A DNA stretch of 5,588 bases. It comes from Armatimonadota bacterium (GTDB lineage Bacteria; Sysuimicrobiota; Sysuimicrobiia; Sysuimicrobiales; Kaftiobacteriaceae). The position numbers were made by a program, and so were the translations under genes. How positions within the stretch are numbered: position 1 is the first letter of the stretch; the number at the start of each line of letters is the position of its first letter. Of the stretch, positions 1 to 5,581 are shown piece by piece. The notes below the pieces were generated by a model. It saw only the letters and a program-made list of their open reading frames with translations, did not search any database and was not told the origin of the DNA. The stretch is taken from contig JAIBHM010000144.1 of the NCBI GenBank assembly GCA_020028535.1, forward strand, positions 1-5,588, read 5' to 3'.

Positions 1-141
1 ACCTTCCCTCGTCTTGCGCAGGAGCACCGGCTGGGGGCCTACAAGTCGCGCGCGTACTGGCGGTCGGTTGACACCGTCAAAGATATGTCCGAGGTGGCGA
101 AGGAGCTCGAGCGGCGGTTGATGACGTCCTTCCTGGCCTGA
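1..141 (+). CDS. Sugar-nucleotide pyrophosphorylase-like protein, C-terminal fragment (5' end outside window)
   Basis: Frame 1 is open from the left edge to a TGA at 139-141 and encodes the last 46 residues of a protein. The stretch LGAYKSRAYWRSVDTVKD (residues 11-28 of the fragment) resembles the tail of nucleotidyltransferases that make NDP-sugars. In RfbF-type glucose-1-phosphate cytidylyltransferases and COG1208-type enzymes, a pattern of the kind 'L.aY....yW..vDT.KD' closes the catalytic domain. A charged helix follows (EVAKELERRL) and the protein then ends. The catalytic N-terminal part is not in the window, so neither the nucleotide nor the sugar can be named. The gene is on the strand opposite to all other genes here and converges on the hydrolase gene, so it belongs to a different transcription unit. 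That this is a real coding end is fairly secure; the family rests on one short motif. Confidence 0.55.
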   Translation, partial: TFPRLAQEHRLGAYKSRAYWRSVDTVKDMSEVAKELERRLMTSFLA

Positions 142-154
142 CGCGGGGAGCTCT

Positions 155-922
155 CTACGAAATATCCGCCAGAAACTCCAGCACGATCCGGTTGAACTCT
201 GCGGGCCGCTCCATGCTCGGCAAGTGTGCAGTCCCGGCCATGACGACTTTCCTCGAGCGGGCGACGCCGCGCTCCAGCAGTTCGGCAGCGGCGTGAACGC
301 CGGATTCGTCGAGATCTCCGACGATGATCAACGTCGGCGTCTTGATCTCGGCAAGGCGCTTGGCCGCCGGAGGGTTGAGGCCTTTCGACTTTCCTTCCGT
401 CACGTGCGTCGTGTAGGTATTCAGGATCATGTTCCGGACGCGTTCTCGCAAGGCGGGTGCCACGCGCGTCTCGGACTGGCCGGGACCATCCACCCACATC
501 TTCACCTCGAGGTCCGCGAGGCGAACGAAGTCCTTCTGTTTCCAGGTTTCCTCCATAATGCCGAAGTTCCGCTTCTCATCGTCCGTGGGCTGGTGCTCGA
601 GGCCGCCCAACGCGGAACCCACGAGGGCCAGGCCATCCACCCGCTCAGGGTGCTCCAGCGTGAAGTTGATGGCGATCCCTCCCGCGCGCGATGCTCCGAC
701 CAGGTAGGCCTTCCGGACGTTGAGATGATCGAGCAGGTCCAAGAGGTCTTGATGATTTGAGAACTCTACGTCCTCCGTCTTCGACTTGCCGAAGCCCCGG
801 GTATCGTAGCGAATGACACGGTAGCGCTGCGCAAACACCGTGAACTGCTCGTCCCACATCCGGTTGTCCGCCACGCCGGCATGAATCAAGACCAACGGAT
901 GTCCCTCGACGTGCCTGCTCAT
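155..922 (-). CDS. Alpha/beta-fold hydrolase
   Basis: This encodes a soluble alpha/beta hydrolase of about 255 residues, likely cytoplasmic because no signal peptide is visible. Residue numbers here count from the ATG at 925. The oxyanion-hole segment HAG is at 15-17, followed by the RYDTRGFGKS strand-turn at 39-48. The nucleophile elbow is VGASRAGG with Ser79, the acid is probably Asp206 (VGDLDESG), and the base is His234 (GTAHLPSMERP). Between elbow and acid lies a helical cap rich in W, E and K. Family members cleave esters, lactones, amides or C-C bonds (PcaD-like lactonases among them); the substrate here is unknown. Two oddities: the fifth position of the usual GxSxG is Ala, and the protein starts only about ten residues before the first conserved strand, so the usual first beta strands are short or absent. 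There are tandem ATGs at 925 and 922; I chose 922 because AAAGAGG at 931-937 then sits eight bases upstream. It is the last gene of the cluster. Confidence 0.86.
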   Translation of the reverse strand: MSRHVEGHPLVLIHAGVADNRMWDEQFTVFAQRYRVIRYDTRGFGKSKTEDVEFSNHQDLLDLLDHLNVRKAYLVGASRAGGIAINFTLEHPERVDGLALVGSALGGLEHQPTDDEKRNFGIMEETWKQKDFVRLADLEVKMWVDGPGQSETRVAPALRERVRNMILNTYTTHVTEGKSKGLNPPAAKRLAEIKTPTLIIVGDLDESGVHAAAELLERGVARSRKVVMAGTAHLPSMERPAEFNRIVLEFLADIS

Positions 923-930
923 CATGAGGA

Positions 931-937
931 CCTCTTT
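931..937 (-). promoter_or_regulatory. Ribosome binding site of the alpha/beta hydrolase
   Basis: On the minus strand this reads AAAGAGG, followed by TCCTC and then tandem ATG ATG codons at 925 and 922. The spacing is five bases to the first ATG and eight to the second, which favours the second. The site also decides against the far upstream start at 1051, which would run into the amidase gene and has no family-like sequence. Confidence 0.6.
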
Positions 938-971
938 TCGACCGGCCCTCGAGAAGACCTCGGCGATACCG

Positions 972-2396
972 TCAGTGGAGCGGCGGTCGCCGCGTGTGCC
1001 ATTCAGTCGCCGACTCGTAAGCCTTACCGACCCGCAACACCAACGCCTCATCGCGGGGCCGTCCGACGATCTGGAGCCCCACCGGTAATCCCTCTTTCGT
1101 GAAGCCGCACGGCAGCGAGAGCGCGGGGAATCCGGTCAGGTTGAATGGATTGGTGAATCGCGTGAGGTGCACGCTCATCGCGAGCGACGTGGTAGACGCC
1201 GACGAGGGATCGTCGTCGATAGGCGACGCAGCCGCCTGCGTCGTCGGCATCACCAGCACGTCCGCCTCCTCGAACGCCCGGAGGAATTCCCGGTGCAGAA
1301 AGCCCTGCGCCCGCAGCGCCGTGATGTAATCCGTCCCGCTCAGGAAGAAGCCCCGTTCCAGCCGTGTCCGTACGTCCTCGCCGTATTCAGCCGGATGTGT
1401 GCGGAGGTGTTGTTCGTGGAACGCGGTGGCCTCTGTCGAGAGGATGACGGAGACGGCGCTTCCCGCGAACGAGGCGTACGGGACCTCGACATCGCGCACA
1501 CCAGCGCCAAGGGAGCGTAGGGTCTCGACGGCAGTCGTAGCGATCGTCTCGACCTCAATATCCAGGTGCTCCCAGAAGAACTTGCGCGGAATCCCGACGC
1601 GTACGCCGCGCGCACCGCTGGCCCCCCGGCTCGAAAGCGGTCCCGCAGCGTCAAGTGCGCGAACCAGTGAACGCGCGTCGTCTTCTACTGTACCGGCCAT
1701 GACGTCCAACAGCAACGCCGCGTCACGCACGGTTCGGGCGAGCGGACCGGCGTGGTCCAGCGTCCAGGCGAGCGGGATCACCCCGTCCAGGGGGACCAGG
1801 CCATACGTGGGTTTGATACCGGCGACTCCACATAACGAGGCCGGGATACGGATCGATCCACCGGTGTCTGTCCCTACCGCGCCCGCGCATAAGCCTGCGG
1901 CGACCGCAGCGGCGGAACCGCCACTCGATCCCCCCGGAATGCGCGTGGGATCCCACGGATTGTGGACAGGACCGTAGTGGGGATTGATGTTGGTGACGCC
2001 GAACGCGCACTCGTGAAGGTTGGTCTTTCCTATGAGGATCGCTCCCGCCCGGCGCAACCGTTCCGCCAGCGCGGCGTCGGTTTCGGCCTGGCGGTGAAGC
2101 CAGCGGTGAGAGGCCGACGTAGTGGTGACGCCAGCGACGTCGATGATGTCCTTGATGGCGACCGGAACTCCGGCCAGCGGGCCGGCCGTGCGGCCCGAGC
2201 GAATGGCATCATCGACGCTGGACGCCTGCTCGAACGCAATGTCGGAGAGAATCTGGATAAAGCAGTTGAGGCGAGGCTGTAGTGCTTCGATTCGCGCGAG
2301 GCACGCTTCAGCGACCTGGCGCGCCGTGAGCTCGCGTTGCCTCACTTGGGCGGCAATCTCAGCCGCCGAGGCGAACGCGAGATCGGTGCCCTTCAC
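972..2396 (-). CDS. Amidase-signature (AS) family amidohydrolase, AtzE/GatA-like
   Basis: A 474-residue amidase-signature enzyme that hydrolyses a carboxamide to acid and ammonia or amine. The Ser-cisSer-Lys triad is complete: Lys82 in VAIKD, cis-Ser157 in the GGSSGGSAA loop, and nucleophile Ser181 in TDTGGSIRIPA. The spacings of 75 and 24 residues match GatA (79/154/178), and the second also matches FAAH (217/241). The C-terminal part carries the family's FTNPFNLTGFPALSLPCGF and GLPVGLQIVGRP segments, and it ends normally at YESATEWHTRRPPL, so the gene is intact. The start codon is GTG, and GTGA overlaps the stop of the preceding small AtzG-like gene by four bases, implying translational coupling and a stable pair. 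AtzE (1-carboxybiuret hydrolase) with AtzG is the closest described arrangement I know. A true GatA is less likely because no gatB is adjacent and the small partner is shorter than GatC. The substrate is unknown. Confidence 0.92.
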   Translation of the reverse strand: MKGTDLAFASAAEIAAQVRQRELTARQVAEACLARIEALQPRLNCFIQILSDIAFEQASSVDDAIRSGRTAGPLAGVPVAIKDIIDVAGVTTTSASHRWLHRQAETDAALAERLRRAGAILIGKTNLHECAFGVTNINPHYGPVHNPWDPTRIPGGSSGGSAAAVAAGLCAGAVGTDTGGSIRIPASLCGVAGIKPTYGLVPLDGVIPLAWTLDHAGPLARTVRDAALLLDVMAGTVEDDARSLVRALDAAGPLSSRGASGARGVRVGIPRKFFWEHLDIEVETIATTAVETLRSLGAGVRDVEVPYASFAGSAVSVILSTEATAFHEQHLRTHPAEYGEDVRTRLERGFFLSGTDYITALRAQGFLHREFLRAFEEADVLVMPTTQAAASPIDDDPSSASTTSLAMSVHLTRFTNPFNLTGFPALSLPCGFTKEGLPVGLQIVGRPRDEALVLRVGKAYESATEWHTRRPPLH

Positions 2397-2581
2397 GGGT
2401 GCTCCGTCACGCGCGGGGCCTGGGCGGGGTCGATCGGAAGCTCGCGCAGGCGCTGCGCCGCCTCGAACAGCCGCTCGACTTCGGGCAGGATCGCCCGGAT
2501 GCGGGCCCGGTCCAGCGAAAGGCCGAGCGCCGCTGCCACCTTTGCGAGGTCTTCTTCTGTGGGAAGGCGCACGACTGTCAC
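2393..2581 (-). CDS. Small AtzG/GatC-like amidase partner protein
   Basis: A 62-residue protein that is all-helical by appearance: a first helix (EEDLAKVAAALGL, about 9-21), a turn (SLDRAR), a long second helix (RIRAILPEVERLFEAAQRL, about 27-45), then a proline-rich extended tail (LPIDPAQAPRVTEHP). This is the layout of GatC and of the AtzG-like (DUF4089) family, whose tail wraps the partner amidase; AtzG is needed for a stable, active AtzE. Adjacency to, and a four-base overlap with, the AS amidase strongly supports the pairing. The start is uncertain: GTG at 2581 has AGGA only two bases upstream, while a second GTG at 2572 (giving 59 residues) has it eleven bases away. An in-frame stop at 2591-2593 rules out any longer form. 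It begins four bases after the phosphatase stop. Confidence 0.8.
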   Translation of the reverse strand: MTVVRLPTEEDLAKVAAALGLSLDRARIRAILPEVERLFEAAQRLRELPIDPAQAPRVTEHP

Positions 2582-2585
2582 CGTC

Positions 2586-3197
2586 CTAGATCAACGGAAC
2601 CCCTGAGTTGACCGCTTCGACCACATCCCCGTGGGGCGACCTGCGGACAACCGACACCGATCCGGTGCCGATCTCCAGCGCGCGAATGTTGGCCAGCGGC
2701 ATGCCGATTAGCCGGCAGAGCAGCGCGGCGAGGGGATCCTGATGCGAGACGATCACCCCATCGCCTCCTCGATCCAGCCGCTCCATAAACGCAGTCTCCA
2801 TCCGGTCGGCCACCTGTTCCAGTGTCTCCGCGCCGGGCAGGCGCAACGCGATCGGGTTCTCACGCCACGTCCGCCACTGATCGGGATAGCGCGCCTGGAT
2901 GTCCTCGATCCGCATACCCTCCCACGGACCGAGCGCCCACTCAATGAAGCGCTCGTCCTGCCTGACCTCCAGTCCGCGGCGGCAGGCGATGATCTCCGCC
3001 GTCTCGACCGTGCGTTGCAGCGGGCTCGCGACGATCCAGTCTAAATGATGGGGAACGAGCCTCTGCGCCGTCCGTTCTGCCTCACGCCGGCCATCCTCGT
3101 TGAGGGACACCCCCGGCGCGCGGCCGGCGAGCCGGTTGACAGGCGGACGGAGCCAGTCGTGCACCCCGTGTCTGATGAGGTAGACGACGCTCTCCAG
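2586..3197 (-). CDS. Histidine phosphatase superfamily protein (phosphoglycerate-mutase-like), probable CTG start
   Basis: A 203-residue branch-1 histidine phosphatase that removes phosphate through a phosphohistidine intermediate; the substrate is unknown. From the proposed start, the catalytic RHG is at 9-11 (His10), Arg62 is in ASPLQRTVETAE, the acid Glu86 is in ERFIEWALGPWEG, and the second His152 is in VSHQDPLAALLCRL. The segment RLAGRAPGVSLNEDGRREA (about 22-40) is typical of the family. The first ATG, GTG or TTG codon in frame is the GTG at 3164, which lies just after RHG and would give an inactive protein. In-frame codons 3165-3200 encode PLESVVYLIRHG, an ideal first strand plus active site, so translation must begin upstream of RHG. 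CTG at 3197-3195 is the only near-standard choice that retains the whole first strand. The same frame runs into the TAG of the class V enzyme, so readthrough to a fusion is the alternative. Family is secure; start is inferred. Confidence 0.87.
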   Translation of the reverse strand: MESVVYLIRHGVHDWLRPPVNRLAGRAPGVSLNEDGRREAERTAQRLVPHHLDWIVASPLQRTVETAEIIACRRGLEVRQDERFIEWALGPWEGMRIEDIQARYPDQWRTWRENPIALRLPGAETLEQVADRMETAFMERLDRGGDGVIVSHQDPLAALLCRLIGMPLANIRALEIGTGSVSVVRRSPHGDVVEAVNSGVPLI

Positions 3198-3200
3198 GGG

Positions 3201-4370
3201 CTACCTGATGCCCCTCTTCTCGAGCTCCAGCAGCGCACGGATCGCCCGCGCTCCGTCGTCGGGTGTGTTGTAGAAATAGGGGGAGAGCCGGACCAGGCCG
3301 GGACGGGAGTCCACCACGATGTTCCGTTCGGCGAGCGCGGCCACGACGGCTTTCGGGTCTTCTCTTGGGATCGTCACAATGCCGGCAAGGTCGGTGAGAC
3401 GCGCCGGCACCCGCGGCGACAGGCCACGGCTTCTGGCCTCCTCCACAAGGTGCTCGGCCAGTTCCATCTGCCGCTCGCGCAGCCGCCGGACCCCGATCTC
3501 TTCCACAATGTCCAACCCGGCGCGCCCGGCGTAGACTGCCGCCACGGACGGCGTGCCTCCCTCAAACCGGCGCGCACCGTCTGCATACTCGAAGCGGTGT
3601 ACGTCGAAGCCGAACTGGTTGCGGTGTGCAAACCACCCCGCATCATCCGGGCGAAGATGCTGCGCCACTTCTCGCCGCGCGTACAGGTAGGCGATTCCCG
3701 GTCCTCCCAACAGCCACTTCAGACCGCCCGCGATCAGGAAATCCACCTCCGCGGCGTGGACGTCGATGGGAAGCTGGCCGATGGATTGATAGGCGTCCAC
3801 GAGGAGGTGGGCGCCCCGTCGATGCGCGATCCCAGCGAGGCTGGCAATATCCTGAATCGCCCCGCTCGTGAAGTACACGTGCGAGGCGACGACTAGTCGC
3901 GTGCGGTCATCGACCGCACGCTCGTATTGTTCGAGCGGTACGGTGAGCGGATCCGAAGTGCGAAGCATCTCCAACGCTACGCCCTGCCTGGTCTTCAGCG
4001 ACCATTGATAGACGGTGGTGGGAAACTCGCGTTCAGAGAGGACGACCTTCGGCCGTTCCCGATAGTCGAAGGCGCTGGACACGGCCGTGAGCGCAGAGGT
4101 GACAGAGGGAAAGATGGCGACTTCTTCGGGGGTGGCTCCGATGATCCGCGCGAATGAGGCTCGCGCGGCCTCGATCTCGCCGAGCCAGGGACCATACCAG
4201 GCCGCCGCGCCCGACTCGTCCCACTGTTGGAGGTACTTTTGCACGGCCTCGGCGACACGCCGCGAGAGCGCCCCGAGCGAGCATGTGTTGTAATACACCT
4301 TGTGCGTGAAGACAGGGAACTCTTCCCGCCATGCCTCCCACGTGCGGGGACGGCCGACCGTCTGAGCCAT
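3201..4370 (-). CDS. Class V aminotransferase-fold PLP enzyme, kynureninase-like
   Basis: A 389-residue PLP enzyme of fold type I, class V. The Schiff-base lysine is Lys218 in AGGLKWLLGGPG, and Asp192 in LLVDAYQS binds the pyridine nitrogen. SHVYFTSGAIQDI (163-175) is the usual strand-turn before it. Arg361 in LVRLSPYFYNTPDD probably binds the substrate carboxylate. No Cys lies in the late loop where cysteine desulfurases carry theirs (the only Cys is residue 30), so a SufS/IscS role is unlikely. The segments VVLSEREFPTTVYQW and RRFEGGTPSVAAVYAGRAGLD recall kynureninases and isopenicillin-epimerase-like members; lyase, transaminase or epimerase chemistry all remain possible. I chose ATG 4370 because GGAGAG lies 4-6 bases upstream and upstream in-frame sequence (Arg-rich, inside the neighbouring gene) looks non-coding. 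It lies 20 bases downstream of the class I/II aminotransferase gene. Confidence 0.9.
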   Translation of the reverse strand: MAQTVGRPRTWEAWREEFPVFTHKVYYNTCSLGALSRRVAEAVQKYLQQWDESGAAAWYGPWLGEIEAARASFARIIGATPEEVAIFPSVTSALTAVSSAFDYRERPKVVLSEREFPTTVYQWSLKTRQGVALEMLRTSDPLTVPLEQYERAVDDRTRLVVASHVYFTSGAIQDIASLAGIAHRRGAHLLVDAYQSIGQLPIDVHAAEVDFLIAGGLKWLLGGPGIAYLYARREVAQHLRPDDAGWFAHRNQFGFDVHRFEYADGARRFEGGTPSVAAVYAGRAGLDIVEEIGVRRLRERQMELAEHLVEEARSRGLSPRVPARLTDLAGIVTIPREDPKAVVAALAERNIVVDSRPGLVRLSPYFYNTPDDGARAIRALLELEKRGIR

Positions 4371-4374
4371 CGGA

Positions 4375-4380
4375 CTCTCC
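4375..4380 (-). promoter_or_regulatory. Ribosome binding site of the class V PLP enzyme
   Basis: The minus strand reads GGAGAG then TCCG before the ATG at 4370-4368. It fixes the start of the class V enzyme inside the 20-base gap after the TAA of the class I/II aminotransferase, and rejects the longer open frame that reaches to 4637. Confidence 0.7.
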
Positions 4381-4390
4381 GGTGGAGACG

Positions 4391-5572
4391 TTACGAACGG
4401 ACCCGAGAGGTGAGTTTCGCCAACCGCCGTTCGACTTCCGCCAGCGTCTCTTCCTTCTTCGGATACGCGAAGCGGACGTAGTTCCGGCCGCGGGACGGGT
4501 CCCGGTAGAAGCTGCTGCCGGGGACGGCGGCGACGCCGACGTCCTTCACCAGCATCTGCGCAAACGCCACGTCGTCGCGGACTCCGAACCGGCTGATGTC
4601 GGTCATGATGTAGTACGCGCCATACGGTACGAAGCATCGGAAGCCGGCCTCGCGCAGGATCCCGAGCAGCCGGTCGCGTTTGCCCTGGTACATCTGGGCC
4701 AGATTGGTGTAATAGGTGCGTGGAAACCGCAGGGCTGCGGCACCGGCTTCCTGCAGCGCGGCCGCGGCGCCGACGGTAAGGAAGTCGTGCGCCTTCCGGA
4801 TGCCTGTCGAGACCTCTGCGTCACGGATGATCGTCCAGCCTACGCGCCAGCCCGTCACGCTGTAGGTCTTGCTCATGCTGTTGATCGTCACCGTGCGCTC
4901 GGCCATTCCGGGGAGCGAGGCGATGCTGAGGTGTTCCCGCCCGTCGTAGAGCAGGTGCTCGTAGACCTCGTCGGTGACGGCCAGGGCGTCATGATGCCGG
5001 CAGAGCTCAGCGATCGACTCGAGTTCCGCCCGGCTGAAGACCTTGCCGCTCGGGTTATGCGGCGTGTTGATGATTACGGCGCGGGTCCGCCGATTGAACG
5101 CGCCCCGCAGCTCCGCGGGGTCGAAGGCAAAGTCGGGGTCGTCCAGGCGCAGCTGCACGTAGCGGGGCACGGCGCCCGACAGCAGCGCGTCCGGGCCGTA
5201 GTTCTCGTAGAACGGCTCGAAGATGACCACCTCGTCGCCGGGGTTGCAGACGGCCAGCAGCGTGGCGATCATGGCTTCCGTGGCGCCGCAGGTCACGGTG
5301 ATGTGCGTATTGGGATCGACCTCGACGCCGTTGTACCAGGCGAACTTCTCCGCGATCGCCTCTCGCAGCCGCGGCGACCCCCATGTGATGGCGTACTGGT
5401 TGAAGCCGTCGTGCAGCGCCCGGCTCGCCGCCTCGATGAGCTCCGGGGGCGCGGGGAAGTCCGGGAAGCCCTGCGCGAGGTTGACGCCGCCGTACATGTT
5501 GTTGAGGCGGGTCATCTCGCGGATGACGGATTCGGTGAACAAACCCACACGATCAGCGGTGTGTCCCAACAA
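4391..5572 (-). CDS. Class I/II PLP aminotransferase (kynurenine/glutamine K/methionine transaminase type)
   Basis: A complete 393-residue aspartate-aminotransferase-fold enzyme that moves an amino group from an amino acid to a 2-oxo acid in the cytoplasm. Visible residues: VNLAQGFPDFPAP (30-42) at the N-terminal substrate arm; YAITWGSPRLREAI (60-73); Asn173 in TPHNPSGK; Asp201 and Tyr204 in TDEVYEHLLYD, which contact PLP; the Schiff-base Lys235 in SMSKTYSVTGWRVGW; and Arg367 in NYVRFAYPKKEE, the carboxylate anchor. GFPDFPAP and the ITWGSPRLR type motif place it with YbdL methionine aminotransferase and mammalian KAT/glutamine transaminase K rather than classical AspC. Preferred substrates would then be Met, Gln, aromatic amino acids or kynurenine, which is inference. 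The start is TTG at 5572 or the adjacent TTG at 5569; a GGAGGT site at 5576-5581 sits three or six bases away, and an in-frame TGA at 5585-5587 excludes a longer form. It is the first gene of the cluster in the window. Confidence 0.93.
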   Translation of the reverse strand: MLGHTADRVGLFTESVIREMTRLNNMYGGVNLAQGFPDFPAPPELIEAASRALHDGFNQYAITWGSPRLREAIAEKFAWYNGVEVDPNTHITVTCGATEAMIATLLAVCNPGDEVVIFEPFYENYGPDALLSGAVPRYVQLRLDDPDFAFDPAELRGAFNRRTRAVIINTPHNPSGKVFSRAELESIAELCRHHDALAVTDEVYEHLLYDGREHLSIASLPGMAERTVTINSMSKTYSVTGWRVGWTIIRDAEVSTGIRKAHDFLTVGAAAALQEAGAAALRFPRTYYTNLAQMYQGKRDRLLGILREAGFRCFVPYGAYYIMTDISRFGVRDDVAFAQMLVKDVGVAAVPGSSFYRDPSRGRNYVRFAYPKKEETLAEVERRLAKLTSRVRS

Positions 5573-5575
5573 TGG

Positions 5576-5581
5576 ACCTCC
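5576..5581 (-). promoter_or_regulatory. Strong ribosome binding site before tandem TTG starts
   Basis: The minus strand reads GGAGGT, then CCA, then TTG TTG. This near-consensus Shine-Dalgarno supports initiation at TTG; spacing from the GGAGG core is four bases to the TTG at 5572 and seven to the one at 5569, so the second may be the true start (392 residues). Only seven bases remain upstream, so no promoter can be assessed. Confidence 0.7.

Noticed and set aside
39..497. A 152-codon open frame on the minus strand crossing the convergent junction
   Set aside because: It overlaps both the plus-strand pyrophosphorylase-like end and the hydrolase in another frame, and its Arg-rich translation resembles nothing.
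224..760. A 178-codon open frame on the plus strand
   Set aside because: It is the antisense shadow of the alpha/beta hydrolase, which has a full catalytic triad; no ribosome site or family resemblance is seen.
926..1051. N-terminal extension of the alpha/beta hydrolase by 42 codons
   Set aside because: It overlaps the amidase 3' end and does not encode the strands expected before the HAG motif; the ATGs at 925/922 have a suitable ribosome site.
1399..1977. A 192-codon open frame on the plus strand
   Set aside because: It is antisense to the amidase core; Arg/Ser/Pro/Ala-rich composition is that of a wrong-frame translation.
972..2581. The amidase and small protein as the GatA and GatC subunits of Glu-tRNA(Gln)/Asp-tRNA(Asn) amidotransferase
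   Set aside because: No gatB is adjacent, the small protein is shorter than GatC and has an AtzG-like tail, and the neighbours are metabolic rather than translational. A whole-genome search for gatCAB would settle it.
3045..3896. A 283-codon open frame on the plus strand
   Set aside because: It lies antisense to the class V PLP enzyme and the phosphatase, whose catalytic motifs are intact; its translation shows no recognisable motif and its length is typical of antisense frames in GC-rich genes.
4371..4637. N-terminal extension of the class V enzyme by 89 codons
   Set aside because: It would lie mostly inside the end of the class I/II aminotransferase, is Arg-rich and unlike any PLP enzyme N-terminus, while ATG 4370 has a good ribosome site.
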